NCBI RefSeq assembly: GCF_014640815.1 | Contig: NZ_BMHM01000007.1 | Span: forward strand, 1-64,000 | Origin: Vreelandella lutescens | GTDB taxonomy: Bacteria; Pseudomonadota; Gammaproteobacteria; Pseudomonadales; Halomonadaceae | Direction: 5' to 3' | Length of the DNA: 64,000 nt | Shown: positions 8,826 to 19,417 of the stretch, piece after piece | Layout: every line of letters starts with the position of its first letter | Numbering within the stretch: the stretch's first letter is position 1 | Program-made: the position numbers and the translations under genes | The notes under the pieces: model-generated | Databases searched by the model: none | What the model was told of the DNA's origin: nothing | What the model saw: only the letters and a program-made list of their open reading frames with translations

Positions 8826-8853
8826 AATAAAAAGCCCGCGACGAATCGCGGGC
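8826..8853 (-). terminator. Intrinsic terminator of the porin gene
   Basis: On the minus strand GCCCGCG, a six-base loop, then CGCGGGC, followed by TTTTTATT. It lies 73 bases past the porin stop and just before the MalT-like gene, so it separates the two transcription units. Confidence 0.88.
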
Positions 8854-8925
8854 AATCAGCATTGGCAAAACACATAGTTAGTGCAAACCGAGATCAAAAC
8901 AGCCTTGCTAGTGAGCAGCTCGCCC

Positions 8926-10470
<1,545 letters not shown>

Positions 10471-10703
10471 CTAGAGTTGAATCCTATTGTTTTTTGTACT
10501 GTACGTCTGAACCCTCTTTTAACCATCTGAAGTAAGTTCCGTATGGTTAACATCAAGCGTTTCAGAACTGCCACCCGTGTCAGTGACTTCACTCGCCTAA
10601 CAATCCCAAGACCTTCAACCGGCAAAGCCCTGTTCCCTTGGGTTTTACAATGAGTGTTGCAAAGCAACTTACGTTTCGCCTGCAAGGAGAGTGACAGGTG
10701 AAA

Positions 10704-10717
10704 CTTAATCGATTAAG
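10704..10717. promoter_or_regulatory. Palindromic LacI-type operator, site 1
   Basis: CTTAATCGATTAAG is a perfect palindrome with the central CG typical of LacI-family operators. It lies in the 474-base region (10459-10932) between the divergent porin and binding-protein genes. Besides this and site 2, I see only AT-rich promoter-like sequence in that region and no convincing small gene. The LacI-family regulator at 17092 is the likely ligand. Confidence 0.7.
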
Positions 10718-10854
10718 AGCTAGTAAACCAACAAGCTTTTGCTAATTATCGACCAATGTCTAAAGCCTTCTTTATCTTAGAAAAAACGCAATCAAACACG
10801 TTAGACAAAAGTCGCTATTGAACTTCACGCCAACAGACGGCTAACTGGCATCGT

Positions 10855-10870
10855 ACTTAATCGTTTAAGT
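10855..10870. promoter_or_regulatory. Palindromic LacI-type operator, site 2
   Basis: ACTTAATCGTTTAAGT shares the ACTTAATCG half with site 1 and lies 63-78 bases before the binding-protein start, where it could block that promoter. The centres of the two sites are 152 bases apart, allowing looping between them. Confidence 0.7.
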
Positions 10871-10932
10871 AGGCGCCATTAGCGCTTTGATACCCCATCA
10901 CTCACAACAAAAAAACGCCGAGGAACGCCGTT

Positions 10933-12204
10933 ATGAAAAAGACACTACTCACGTCCGCCATTGCTTTGGCCAGTATTGCCAGCGCCACTGGGTCTGCCCA
11001 AGCGGCTGAACTGACTATTTCTTGTGGCGCGGTGGGCGCAGAGTTAACCCTTTGCCAAGAAGGCGTACGGGCTTGGGAAGAGAAAACTGGCCACAGTGTT
11101 GATGTGGTTTCAACGCCTAACTCGTCTACTGAGCGCCTCTCGCTCTACCAACAAATTCTTTCTGCTAACTCCAGCGATATCGATGTGATGCAAATTGACG
11201 TGGTATGGCCGGGCCTGCTCGCCAACCACCTGCTCGACCTGCGTGAGGTGCTCGGCGAAGAGGCAGCAGCTGGTCACTTCGACACCATCGTCACCAACAA
11301 CACCATTGATGACCGCTTGGTCGCCATGCCCTGGTTTACCGATGCGGGCGTGCTTTACTACCGCGAAGACTTGCTTGAAAAGCACGGTCACGAGGCACCC
11401 AGCACCTGGCAAGAGCTCACCGAGATTGCCCGCGAGATTCAAAACGCCGAGCGTGAAGCAGGCAACGACCGCATGCAGGGCTTTGTTTTCCAGGGGCGCG
11501 CCTACGAAGGCTTGACCGTTAACGCTCTTGAGTGGGTTGCAAGCTTTGGCGGCGGCACCGTGGTAGATAACGACGGTGAAGTGACCATCAATAACGAACG
11601 CGCCGCACAAGCGCTGGATCTCGCCGCTTCTTGGATTGGCGATATCTCCCCAGAAGGCGTGTTGAACTACACCGAGGAAGAAGCCCGCGGTGTTTTCCAA
11701 GGCGGCAATGCGGTCTTTATGCGTAACTGGCCCTACGCGTGGTCGCTGGCACAAAGCGACGACAGTGATGTACGTGGCAAGGTCGGCGTCATTCAACTGC
11801 CAGCGGGCGGTGAAGAGGGCCAAAGCGCTGCAGGCCTGGGCGGCTGGAACCTGGCCGTTTCTCGCTACAGCGAACACCCCGAGATTGCCGCTGACTTGGT
11901 CGCTTACCTGACCGGCGAAGAAGAGCAGAAGCGTCGTGCTATTCAGGCCTCTTATAACCCGACCATTGATGCGCTCTACCAAGATCAGGAAGTGCTCGAT
12001 GCCGTGCCTTTCTTCGGCACGCTCTACGATACCTTCACGAATGCGGTGGCACGCCCCTCTGCCCCCACGGGAGATGCTTATGGCCGCGTCAGCAACGCTT
12101 TCTTCAGCACCTCCCATGACGTGCTGTCCGGCACTAAAGATGGCGCTCAAGCCGTCGCCGACCTTGAAGGCGAACTGCTGCGCCTGAAGCGTCGCAACTG
12201 GTAA
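10933..12204 (+). CDS. Alpha-glucoside (maltose/trehalose-type) ABC transporter substrate-binding protein
   Basis: Periplasmic binding protein of 423 residues that delivers alpha-glucosides to the permeases encoded downstream. A clear Sec signal peptide covers about residues 1-25 (MKKTLLTSAIALASIASATG, cleavage after AQA). The mature protein is a type 1 extracellular solute-binding fold. IDVMQIDVVWPGLLA and the later GGWNLAVS recall trehalose/maltose-binding proteins (ThuE/AglE type). AGGA lies eight bases before the ATG. It is the first gene of a five-gene operon and is preceded by two LacI-type operators. The exact ligand is inferred from the neighbouring alpha-glucosidase. Confidence 0.92.
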   Translation: MKKTLLTSAIALASIASATGSAQAAELTISCGAVGAELTLCQEGVRAWEEKTGHSVDVVSTPNSSTERLSLYQQILSANSSDIDVMQIDVVWPGLLANHLLDLREVLGEEAAAGHFDTIVTNNTIDDRLVAMPWFTDAGVLYYREDLLEKHGHEAPSTWQELTEIAREIQNAEREAGNDRMQGFVFQGRAYEGLTVNALEWVASFGGGTVVDNDGEVTINNERAAQALDLAASWIGDISPEGVLNYTEEEARGVFQGGNAVFMRNWPYAWSLAQSDDSDVRGKVGVIQLPAGGEEGQSAAGLGGWNLAVSRYSEHPEIAADLVAYLTGEEEQKRRAIQASYNPTIDALYQDQEVLDAVPFFGTLYDTFTNAVARPSAPTGDAYGRVSNAFFSTSHDVLSGTKDGAQAVADLEGELLRLKRRNW

Positions 12205-12218
12205 ACGCGGAGACACCT

Positions 12219-13214
12219 ATGTCGAGCTCTTCTCACCACTCTCACCAAGACGCGCCCCTCGGGGCGCGTGCCGCCATGCCGCCTGTGCGGCGGCAGCGTG
12301 GCACCAAAGTACGTCGCCAACGGGTTAAAGCGGCATGGCTATTTTTAGCTCCAATGCTCATTGCCTTAACGCTGGTGGCGGGCTGGCCGCTAATGCGGAC
12401 CTTCTTTCTTAGCTTTACCGATGCGTCGCTGTCCGACTTAGGCTCAGCGAACCTGATTGGCTTTGAAAACTATCTGGTTTACGACGATGGCCGCTGGTTT
12501 GGCGTGTTAGCCGACTCAGTGTGGTGGCAGTCGGTATGGAACACGGTCTACTTTGCAGTGGTATCGGTTTCCTTAGAAGTCGTTTTCGGTGTCATTGTCG
12601 CCCTTATTTTGAATGCTGAATTTAAAGGCCGCGTGATTGTTCGTGCGGCGGTACTGATCCCCTGGGCAATCCCCACGATTGTTTCTGCCCAAATGTGGGC
12701 ATGGATGCTTAATGATCAGTTCGGCATCATTAACCACCTCCTCATGGTGGCTGGCATTATTGATAGCCCCATTGCCTGGACCGCCAGCGCCACCTACTCG
12801 ATGTGGGCGGTCATCATGGTGGATGTATGGAAGACGATTCCGTTCGTTGCCCTGCTGGTATTGGCCGCTCTCCAGATGCTGCCTAAAGATTGCTACGAAG
12901 CCGCTGAAGTGGATGGCATTCATCCGGTACGCGTGTTCTTCAAAGTCACCCTACCGCTTATCACCCCTGCTTTGATGGTCGCGGTGATCTTTCGCTTGCT
13001 GGACGCCCTGCGGGTGTTCGACGTGATTTATGTCTTGACCTCCAACTCCACCAGCACGATGTCGATGTCGGTGTATGCACGCCAGCAGTTGGTGGAATTC
13101 CAGGATGTCGGCTACGGCAGCGCAGCCTCTACGCTGCTGTTCTTGATCATCGCCCTGGCCACCATTGCGTACCTTTACCTTGGCCGCAAACAGATCCAAT
13201 TGGGAGGTGACTGA
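12219..13214 (+). CDS. Sugar ABC transporter permease (MalF/AglF type)
   Basis: First membrane subunit of the CUT1 importer, 331 residues. A basic cytoplasmic N-terminus (about 45 residues, rich in Arg and Lys) precedes six predicted membrane helices. The ATPase-contact loop EAAEVDGIHPVRVFFKVTLP matches the EAA motif of binding-protein-dependent permeases. It starts 14 bases after the binding-protein gene with GGAG upstream. Its stop codon overlaps the start of the second permease (TGATG), implying coupled translation. Confidence 0.93.
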   Translation: MSSSSHHSHQDAPLGARAAMPPVRRQRGTKVRRQRVKAAWLFLAPMLIALTLVAGWPLMRTFFLSFTDASLSDLGSANLIGFENYLVYDDGRWFGVLADSVWWQSVWNTVYFAVVSVSLEVVFGVIVALILNAEFKGRVIVRAAVLIPWAIPTIVSAQMWAWMLNDQFGIINHLLMVAGIIDSPIAWTASATYSMWAVIMVDVWKTIPFVALLVLAALQMLPKDCYEAAEVDGIHPVRVFFKVTLPLITPALMVAVIFRLLDALRVFDVIYVLTSNSTSTMSMSVYARQQLVEFQDVGYGSAASTLLFLIIALATIAYLYLGRKQIQLGGD

Positions 13215-14056
13215 TGAATAGTCGTCAGTTAGCCAAAATCGCTAAACGCGTTGGTTTTTGGGCCCTTATCGCGGTCATCATGGTGTATGCGGTGTTCCCG
13301 TTTTACTACGCGGTAATCACCTCCGTAAAACCCTCCAGTGACCTGTTCCGCGTGGAGCTATGGCCCTCTACCTGGAACCTGGATAACTACGCGCAAATCT
13401 TCAGCCAATCGAGCTTTGTGCGAGCGATTTTTAACTCGATCATCGTCGCGTTCAGCGTGGTGTTCATCGCTTTGCTGTTAGGCATTACCGCCTCTTATGC
13501 GCTAGGGCGGGTACGCTTTCGCGGCCGCTCTACCGTGCTGCTGGTCATTCTGGGCGTTTCGATGTTCCCGCAGGTGGCGGTGCTTTCCGGGTTGTTTGAA
13601 GTCATCCGCGCGCTGAATCTTTACAACAACCCGGCGGGCCTGATTCTCAGCTACACCATCTTTACCCTGCCCTTCACGGTCTGGGTACTCACCACCTTTA
13701 TGAAGCAGCTGCCCATGGAGCTGGAAGAGGCCGCCATCATGGATGGCGCAACGCCCTGGGTCACTATCACCAAGGTGTTTCTGCCGCTGATGTGGCCTGC
13801 CATGGCGACCACCGGGCTGCTGGCGTTTATCGCTGCCTGGAACGAGTTTCTGTTTGCCCTGACGTTCACGTTGACCGATGCCCAGCGTACGGTGCCGGTT
13901 GCCATCGCGCTGCTGTCTGGCGGTAGTGCCTACGAGCTGCCCTGGGGGCCGATCATGGCCGCCTCCGTGGTGGTCACCGTTCCACTGGTAATTTTGGTGA
14001 TTATTTTCCAGCGCCGCATTGTGTCGGGCCTGACCGCGGGTGCCGTCAAAGGCTAA
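13214..14056 (+). CDS. Sugar ABC transporter permease (MalG/AglG type)
   Basis: Second membrane subunit, 280 residues with six predicted helices. The EAA loop reads EEAAIMDGATPWVTITKVFL, and the start FYYAVITSVKPSSDLF is typical of MalG-like proteins. It is coupled to the preceding permease by a one-base overlap. A stem-loop with a T-run follows it, before the alpha-glucosidase gene. Confidence 0.93.
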   Translation: MNSRQLAKIAKRVGFWALIAVIMVYAVFPFYYAVITSVKPSSDLFRVELWPSTWNLDNYAQIFSQSSFVRAIFNSIIVAFSVVFIALLLGITASYALGRVRFRGRSTVLLVILGVSMFPQVAVLSGLFEVIRALNLYNNPAGLILSYTIFTLPFTVWVLTTFMKQLPMELEEAAIMDGATPWVTITKVFLPLMWPAMATTGLLAFIAAWNEFLFALTFTLTDAQRTVPVAIALLSGGSAYELPWGPIMAASVVVTVPLVILVIIFQRRIVSGLTAGAVKG

Positions 14057-14079
14057 CCCACGCAACGAATATATTGATG

Positions 14080-14109
14080 GGCTGATGTGTATCCGTCAGC
14101 CACTTTTTT
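14080..14109 (+). terminator. Stem-loop with T-run inside the alpha-glucoside operon
   Basis: GGCTGATG pairs with CGTCAGCC (one G-T pair) around a 6-base loop and is followed by ACTTTTTTA. It looks like a weak intrinsic terminator or an mRNA-stabilising 3' end for the transporter genes. It ends where the ribosome site (AAGGA) of the next gene begins, so it may set the ratio of transporter to enzyme. Confidence 0.5.
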
Positions 14110-14121
14110 AAGGAATGAGTC

Positions 14122-15738
14122 ATGCAAGACACTATGATGTGGTGGCGCGGCGGCGTTATTTATCAAATTTATCCGCGCAGCTTCTTAGACAGCCGCGGCG
14201 ACGGTGTGGGCGACCTGAACGGCATCACTGAGAAACTGGATTACGTCGCGTCGTTGAACGTCGACGGTATTTGGCTATCGCCCTTCTTCACCTCGCCGAT
14301 GCTCGATTTCGGCTACGACGTTAGCAATTACTGCGACGTTGACCCTATGTTTGGCACGCTGGACGATTTCAAAGCGCTGCTGGAAAAAGCTCACTCGCTG
14401 GGCCTGAAGGTGATGATTGATCAGGTGATTAGCCACACTTCCGATCAGCACCCCTGGTTTCAAGAGAGCCGCCAGGATCGCACCAATCCGAAAGCCGACT
14501 GGTTTGTATGGGCCGACCCGAAACCCGACGGCACGCCGCCCAACAACTGGCTGTCGATTTTTGGTGGTTCAGCGTGGACCTTCGACTCCCGCCGCCAGCA
14601 GTACTACCTGCACAACTTCCTGACCAGCCAGCCGGATGTGAACTTCCATAACCCGGAAGCGCGTCAGGCGCAGCTCGACAACATGCGTTTCTGGCTGGAT
14701 TTGGGCGTCGACGGCTTTCGCTTGGATACGGTCAACTTCTACTTCCACGATGCCGAGCTGCGGGACAACCCGCCGGTACCCAAAGGCGAAGCCAAAACCC
14801 TGGGCGCTCCGGAAGCGAACCCTTACACCTGGCAGCGCCACGTCTACGACCTCAGCCGCCCGGAAAACCTCGACTTCCTGAAAGACCTGCGCGCGCTGAT
14901 GGATGAGTACCCCGGCACCACCACGGTAGGTGAGATCGGTGATGACAACCCGCTGGAGCGCATGGCCGAGTACACCGCCGGTGGCGATAAGCTGCACATG
15001 GCGTATACCTTCGATTTGCTCAACATGCCCCACTCCGCCAGTTACCTGCGCGAAGTGATTGAGCGCTTCCAGCGCTTGGCGGGCGACGCTTGGCCCTGCT
15101 GGGCAACCTCTAACCACGATGTGGTGCGCAGCGCGACCCGCTGGGGCTCTGAAGAGGATCCCCACGCCTACCCGAAAGTGATGCTGGCCATGCTGTTCTC
15201 ACTACGCGGTAGCGTGTGCCTTTATCAGGGTGAAGAGCTGGGCCTTCCAGAAGCCGATGTTCCTTTTGAACGCATTCAAGATCCCTACGGCAAAGTGCTG
15301 TGGCCCGAATTCAAAGGCCGTGACGGCTGCCGCACGCCCATGCCGTGGACCGACGTCGATCAAGGCGGCTTCTCCCCAGTAGAGCCGTGGCTGCCGATGG
15401 AAGCTCGCCATTTGGATTTGGCCGTTAGCCGCCAGCAAGACGACCCCAACGCCACACTCAATAGCGTGCGTGCTCTACTGGCGTTTCGCAGCAGCCACCC
15501 AGCGCTGTTTGATGGTGACTTAACGCTGGTGGATGTGGGTGAAGATCTGCTTGGTTTCACCCGTCAAAAAGGCGACGAAACGCTACTGTGCGTTTTCAAC
15601 CTGACAGGGCAAGAGCAGCACACTACGCTGCCGGTTAACGTTGCCAGTGACCACTCAGTGGCCAACTTTACCGCTACGCGAGATGGCAGCACGCTCACGC
15701 TGCCTGCTTATCAAGCCGCCTTTATGCAGGTCGCCTAA
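14122..15738 (+). CDS. GH13 alpha-glucosidase, orthologue of Halomonas sp. H11 HaG
   Basis: Cytoplasmic alpha-1,4-glucosidase of 538 residues that releases glucose from imported maltose-type sugars. Length and sequence agree closely, from memory, with the structurally characterised Halomonas sp. H11 enzyme, which prefers maltose, transglucosylates and is activated by monovalent cations. The catalytic residues fall at the same numbers: Asp202 in GFRLDTVNF, Glu271 in TVGEIGDD and Asp333 in TSNHDVV. Threonine after the nucleophile fits alpha-1,4 specificity. The domain order is the (beta/alpha)8 barrel with B domain, then a C-terminal beta domain. AAGGA precedes the ATG. It is the fourth gene of the uptake operon, so transport and hydrolysis are co-expressed. 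Confidence 0.96.
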   Translation: MQDTMMWWRGGVIYQIYPRSFLDSRGDGVGDLNGITEKLDYVASLNVDGIWLSPFFTSPMLDFGYDVSNYCDVDPMFGTLDDFKALLEKAHSLGLKVMIDQVISHTSDQHPWFQESRQDRTNPKADWFVWADPKPDGTPPNNWLSIFGGSAWTFDSRRQQYYLHNFLTSQPDVNFHNPEARQAQLDNMRFWLDLGVDGFRLDTVNFYFHDAELRDNPPVPKGEAKTLGAPEANPYTWQRHVYDLSRPENLDFLKDLRALMDEYPGTTTVGEIGDDNPLERMAEYTAGGDKLHMAYTFDLLNMPHSASYLREVIERFQRLAGDAWPCWATSNHDVVRSATRWGSEEDPHAYPKVMLAMLFSLRGSVCLYQGEELGLPEADVPFERIQDPYGKVLWPEFKGRDGCRTPMPWTDVDQGGFSPVEPWLPMEARHLDLAVSRQQDDPNATLNSVRALLAFRSSHPALFDGDLTLVDVGEDLLGFTRQKGDETLLCVFNLTGQEQHTTLPVNVASDHSVANFTATRDGSTLTLPAYQAAFMQVA

Positions 15739-15765
15739 AGCCGCCTACAACAGTTAATAACGATA

Positions 15766-15793
15766 GCCGGCCCGCGACGCTCTTGAGGCCGGC
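15766..15793 (+). other. GC-rich stem-loop upstream of the second malK-like gene
   Basis: GCCGGCC (15766-15772) pairs with GGCCGGC (15787-15793) around a 14-base loop. The AAGGAG ribosome site of the malK-like gene begins immediately after. No T-tract follows, so it is probably an intercistronic mRNA structure. Confidence 0.5.
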
Positions 15794-15804
15794 AAGGAGT
15801 TACC

Positions 15805-16911
15805 ATGGCAAGTGTTACGCTTGAAAAGGTCAACAAGGTATTTGGCCGAGATCACATTATTAAAGACGTCGATCTCTCCATTGGCGACGGCGAGTTTGTA
15901 GTATTTGTCGGCCCTTCCGGCTGCGGTAAATCGACCCTGCTGCGTCTGATTGCCGGGCTGGAGTCCATCAGCGACGGCGATTTGAACATTGGCGGCACCG
16001 TGGTCAATGAGTTACCGCCTCGGGAACGCGGCGTGGGGATGGTATTTCAGTCCTACGCGCTCTACCCGCACATGACCGTTTACGACAACATGGCGTTTGG
16101 CCTGAAGCTGGCTAAAACCAACAAAGAAACTGTCCACGAGCGGGTGATGAGCACGGCTAAAATCCTCCAGTTGGAAGAGCTCTTACACCGCAAACCCAAA
16201 GCGCTTTCAGGTGGTCAGCGCCAGCGGGTAGCCATGGGCCGCGCTATGGCCCGCGAGCCGCGTATTCTGCTATTTGATGAGCCGCTCTCTAACCTGGACG
16301 CGTCGCTGCGCGTGCAGATGCGCAACGAAATTGCCCGTCTGCATAACCGCCTTGGTTCTACCATGATTTACGTGACCCACGATCAGGTAGAGGCCATGAC
16401 GCTGGCAGATAAAATCGTGGTACTTAACCGCGGCCATGTTGAGCAGGTAGGCAGCCCTCACGAGCTCTACCAACGCCCGGCTACTAAGTTCGTGGCAGGC
16501 TTTATTGGCTCGCCCACCATGAATTTCCTGCCTGCCAAACTGCTTAACGGTGCCACTGACGGCTGTCGCGTTAATGTCGCAGGATTAGGTGACGTAACCC
16601 TGCCCCAAGCAGCCGATGGCTACTCCCAAGGCAGCTCGCTGACGCTCGGCGTGCGCCCAGAGCACCTGCGCTTGGAAGCGCCGCAGGGTGACAACTGCTT
16701 TGATATCGTGAACGTTGAGTACCTGGGCAACGAGGTATACGTTTACCTAGAGCCGAAAGAGGGCAAAACGCTACTGATTCACCGCAGCGAAGCCCCCAGC
16801 CAGTGGAAAGAGGGCCAGCAGGTATCGCTTGTGCCGGATACCGAGCACGTGCACCTCTTTGACGAGAGCGGTGCTGCTCTCATGCTCTCAGATGCTCGTT
16901 CAGCAGCGTAA
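15805..16911 (+). CDS. MalK/UgpC-type sugar ABC transporter ATP-binding protein (copy 2)
   Basis: ATPase subunit of the alpha-glucoside importer, 368 residues. Walker A GPSGCGKST, LSGGQRQRVA, Walker B ILLFDEP and the switch His in YVTHDQVEAMT are intact. A C-terminal TOBE domain includes LGVRPEHLRLE. AAGGAG lies just before the ATG. It is the last gene of the operon binding protein-permease-permease-glucosidase-ATPase. It is similar in length and motifs to the protein at 3100-4215, so the genome carries a second glucosidase-ATPase pair a few kilobases away. Confidence 0.94.
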   Translation: MASVTLEKVNKVFGRDHIIKDVDLSIGDGEFVVFVGPSGCGKSTLLRLIAGLESISDGDLNIGGTVVNELPPRERGVGMVFQSYALYPHMTVYDNMAFGLKLAKTNKETVHERVMSTAKILQLEELLHRKPKALSGGQRQRVAMGRAMAREPRILLFDEPLSNLDASLRVQMRNEIARLHNRLGSTMIYVTHDQVEAMTLADKIVVLNRGHVEQVGSPHELYQRPATKFVAGFIGSPTMNFLPAKLLNGATDGCRVNVAGLGDVTLPQAADGYSQGSSLTLGVRPEHLRLEAPQGDNCFDIVNVEYLGNEVYVYLEPKEGKTLLIHRSEAPSQWKEGQQVSLVPDTEHVHLFDESGAALMLSDARSAA

Positions 16912-16933
16912 GTAGTCAAAGAACGACCCAGCG

Positions 16934-16998
16934 CGGCCTTGGCGGTTGAGACAACCTTTACGATGAGGGTAGTCGGCATACCACCAAGGCCGTTATTC
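16934..16998 (+). terminator. Large-loop terminator-like structure after the alpha-glucoside operon
   Basis: CGGCCTTGGCGGT (16934-16946) pairs with ACCACCAAGGCCG (16980-16992) with one mismatch around a loop of about 33 bases, followed by TTATTCTTG. The position after the last operon gene and the partial T-tract suggest transcription termination. The long loop is unusual. Confidence 0.45.
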
Positions 16999-17091
16999 TT
17001 GTGCGCGACAATTAAATAATTAGCCTGCGCTATAAAATAAGGCAGGCACGCACTCTCTCTGCCAACGTTCTTCACCTGTTTAGGAAGCACC

Positions 17092-18141
17092 GTGACCGCC
17101 CCTCGCCGAATGACCCTAAAGGACCTTGCGCTCGAACTCGGCGTCTCTACCGCGACGATTTCCAACGCTTTCAACCGCCCCGACCAGCTCTCCCCGCTGC
17201 TGCGCGACCGCATTCTCAAAGAAGCCAAGCGGCTAGGATATAGCGGCCCCGATGCCAAAGCCCGCAGCCTGCGCACCGGTCGGTCTAGCATTGTGGCGGT
17301 AATTCTGGCCGAAAGCCTGACCTACAGCTTGAACGATGCCGTGGCCAGCGAGTTTCTCTCTGGCGTGGCCGAAGTACTCGATGCCCACGGGCACACCATG
17401 CTGCTGTTACCCGGTCGAGGTCACGCCTCCCAGCCACCTGGTTCAGCTAATATTGCCGATGGCTTTATCGTTTACGGGCTCATGCCCAACAATAAGCTGT
17501 TGAATGAGCTTCCTTCACAGCGCCCGCTGGTGTCGGTGGATTTTGATATTGACGGCTGCCCTACAGTGCATATCGATGACCGCGACGCCAGCTACGCGAT
17601 GGCAACCCATGCGCTTAAACAGCGCCCTCTTCGGCCTGCCATTATCAACCTGCGCTTAACCAAAGAGCACTGCAATGGCCGGGTAACCAAAGAGCACACG
17701 ATGCTGCCGGACAGCAGCACCATTAGCCGTGCGCGCCTAGCCGGGTTTCACGCGGCGCTCACCGAGCATGGCTTTGATACCGACGCGATTCCGCTATGGA
17801 ATATTGAAGAGAATGTGTTTGATGTGTGCTCGCCGGTGATTACCGAAATCATCGACCTACCCGCTGAGCAGCGCCCTGACCTTTTGCTATGCATGTCAGA
17901 CCGAATTGCGCTCACCGCGCTAACGCTAGCAGAGCAACGCGGCATTCACGTCCCAGGGGAGTTACGAATTACCGGCTTTGACGGCATTGCCGAAGGGCAG
18001 TACCGGGCACCACGCTTAACCACCGTACGCCAGGACAGCGCAGGTAAAGGACGCGTAGCGGCCAAAATGATTTTGGGCCGAATACCAAAAACCCAGCAGC
18101 TGCTCAAAACCGAGCTGCTGCTGGGTGATACCTGCCCTTAA
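17092..18141 (+). CDS. LacI-family transcriptional regulator of the alpha-glucoside locus (AglR/ThuR-like)
   Basis: Repressor of 349 residues. An N-terminal LacI helix-turn-helix (MTLKDLALELGVSTATISNAFNR) precedes a hinge and a periplasmic-binding-protein-like sugar-sensing domain (from SIVAVILAE to the C-terminus). The GTG at 17092 has AGGAAG four bases upstream; the ATG at 17110 would lose it. It follows the transport operon on the same strand, separated by a terminator-like hairpin. Its likely targets are the two CG-centred palindromes at 10704 and 10855. The inducer, probably an alpha-glucoside or its product, is inferred. Confidence 0.88.
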   Translation: MTAPRRMTLKDLALELGVSTATISNAFNRPDQLSPLLRDRILKEAKRLGYSGPDAKARSLRTGRSSIVAVILAESLTYSLNDAVASEFLSGVAEVLDAHGHTMLLLPGRGHASQPPGSANIADGFIVYGLMPNNKLLNELPSQRPLVSVDFDIDGCPTVHIDDRDASYAMATHALKQRPLRPAIINLRLTKEHCNGRVTKEHTMLPDSSTISRARLAGFHAALTEHGFDTDAIPLWNIEENVFDVCSPVITEIIDLPAEQRPDLLLCMSDRIALTALTLAEQRGIHVPGELRITGFDGIAEGQYRAPRLTTVRQDSAGKGRVAAKMILGRIPKTQQLLKTELLLGDTCP

Positions 18142-18166
18142 AGAGCCGCCCCTATGGTGGCAGGGG

Positions 18167-19171
18167 TTATTTAGCGGTTTTCTGCATCGCGATGGCGGTA
18201 TCTAACATACGGTTGGAGAAGCCCCACTCGTTGTCGTACCACGCCATGATTTTCACCAGACGACCGTTTACACGGGTGTGGTTGGCGTCAAAGATGGACG
18301 AGTGCGCATCGTGATTGAAGTCGATAGACACCAGCGGCTGGGCGTTAACAGCCAGCACCGGAGAGTTCGCGGCCGCTTTCTCGACAATCGCGTTGATCTC
18401 TTCTTTGGTGGTGTCACGACCCGCGGTGAAGGTTAGATCCACCAGGGAAACGTTAATCACCGGCACGCGCACGGCCAAGCCGTCAAACTTGCCCGCCAGC
18501 TCCGGCAATACCAAGCCTACGGCTGCCGCCGCGCCGGTTTTGGTCGGAATCATGGAGTGGGTAGCACTACGCGCACGGTAGGGGTCTGTGTGATAAACGT
18601 CCGACAGGTTCTGGTCGTTAGTGTAAGCGTGAACGGTGGTCATTAGGCCATTCTCGATACCGACCGCATCGTTCAGCGCTTTGGCAACAGGGGCTAAGCA
18701 GTTGGTGGTGCACGAAGCATTCGATACCACGGTGTGCTCAGCGGTCAGAATGTCGTCATTCACACCGTAAACGATGGTGGCATCCGCATCCGGGCTGGGC
18801 GCAGAAATCAGCACGCGCTTAGCGCCCGCAGCGATATGCTTGGCCGCCGCATCTCGCTTGGTAAACAGGCCGGTACACTCCATGACGAGGTCAATGTTCA
18901 TAGAGGCCCAAGGCAAGTTGGCCGGATCGCGCTCAGAAGAGATCGCAATACGATCCCCATCCACGCTGATGCTCTCTGCATCGTGTTCAACCGCGAACGG
19001 GAAGTGACCGTGAACCGTGTCATGACGCAACAGATGCGAGTTTAGCGAAGGGTCGCCCAGATCGTTGATCGCAACTACCTGAACGCGATCACGGTAGCCG
19101 TTCTCGTACAGCGCGCGCAGTACGTTACGGCCAATCCGTCCAAATCCGTTAATGGCAACTCTTATTGTCAT
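18167..19171 (-). CDS. gap: Type I glyceraldehyde-3-phosphate dehydrogenase
   Basis: Glycolytic enzyme of 334 residues converting glyceraldehyde-3-phosphate, NAD+ and phosphate to 1,3-bisphosphoglycerate. The NAD-binding Rossmann motif [11 protein letters not shown] is at the N-terminus, and the catalytic Cys154 lies in [12 protein letters not shown]. The C-terminal [12 protein letters not shown] is typical. GAGGTG precedes the ATG. It is divergent from pyk. The shared 246-base region holds two HexR-like sites, the nearer one (19213) about 42 bases from the gap start. Assignment to gapA or a paralogue cannot be settled from one window. Confidence 0.96.
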   Translation of the reverse strand: MTIRVAINGFGRIGRNVLRALYENGYRDRVQVVAINDLGDPSLNSHLLRHDTVHGHFPFAVEHDAESISVDGDRIAISSERDPANLPWASMNIDLVMECTGLFTKRDAAAKHIAAGAKRVLISAPSPDADATIVYGVNDDILTAEHTVVSNASCTTNCLAPVAKALNDAVGIENGLMTTVHAYTNDQNLSDVYHTDPYRARSATHSMIPTKTGAAAAVGLVLPELAGKFDGLAVRVPVINVSLVDLTFTAGRDTTKEEINAIVEKAAANSPVLAVNAQPLVSIDFNHDAHSSIFDANHTRVNGRLVKIMAWYDNEWGFSNRMLDTAIAMQKTAK

Positions 19172-19212
19172 GGTAGCACCTCAATCAAGCAGTGGTCGTA
19201 GATGGCGTATCC

Positions 19213-19227
19213 AGTAAAAAAATTACT
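19213..19227. promoter_or_regulatory. HexR-like operator upstream of gap
   Basis: AGTAAAAAAATTACT carries inverted 5-base arms AGTAA/TTACT. It fits the gammaproteobacterial HexR consensus TGTAAT-N3-ATTACA in 9 of 12 arm positions. It is the weaker of the two sites between gap and pyk. Confidence 0.45.
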
Positions 19228-19304
19228 AAAAATACGTATTTAAGCACCTATAGGCCGATTTTAACCTGCCATAACCGCCCCTAAAGGCTAATAACTATCC
19301 AATA

Positions 19305-19319
19305 TGTAGTAAAATTACT
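19305..19319. promoter_or_regulatory. HexR-like operator between gap and pyk
   Basis: TGTAGTAAAATTACT closely fits the HexR consensus TGTAAT-N3-ATTACA known for gammaproteobacterial central carbon genes. It lies about 100 bases before the pyk start. A very similar site is in front of pgi (28358), preceded by the same AATA. HexR itself is not in the window. Confidence 0.6.
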
Positions 19320-19417
19320 ATATAAAGGCTATCGTAGTCCAATACTTAATCAAAGATTCATCGGCCCTTTTTTTCCGGGCTTTGTTCAGCCCATGCTGCT
19401 CATCAGGAGTCACCACC

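Noticed and set aside
11110..12216. Long open frame of 368 codons on the minus strand
   Set aside because: It is entirely antisense to the ABC binding-protein gene, which has a signal peptide, a ribosome site and family motifs. The antisense product has no recognisable domain.
18149..18172. CCCCT/AGGGG stem between the LacI-type gene and gap as a terminator
   Set aside because: Only five pairs and a broken T-run (TTATTT) make it too weak to call.
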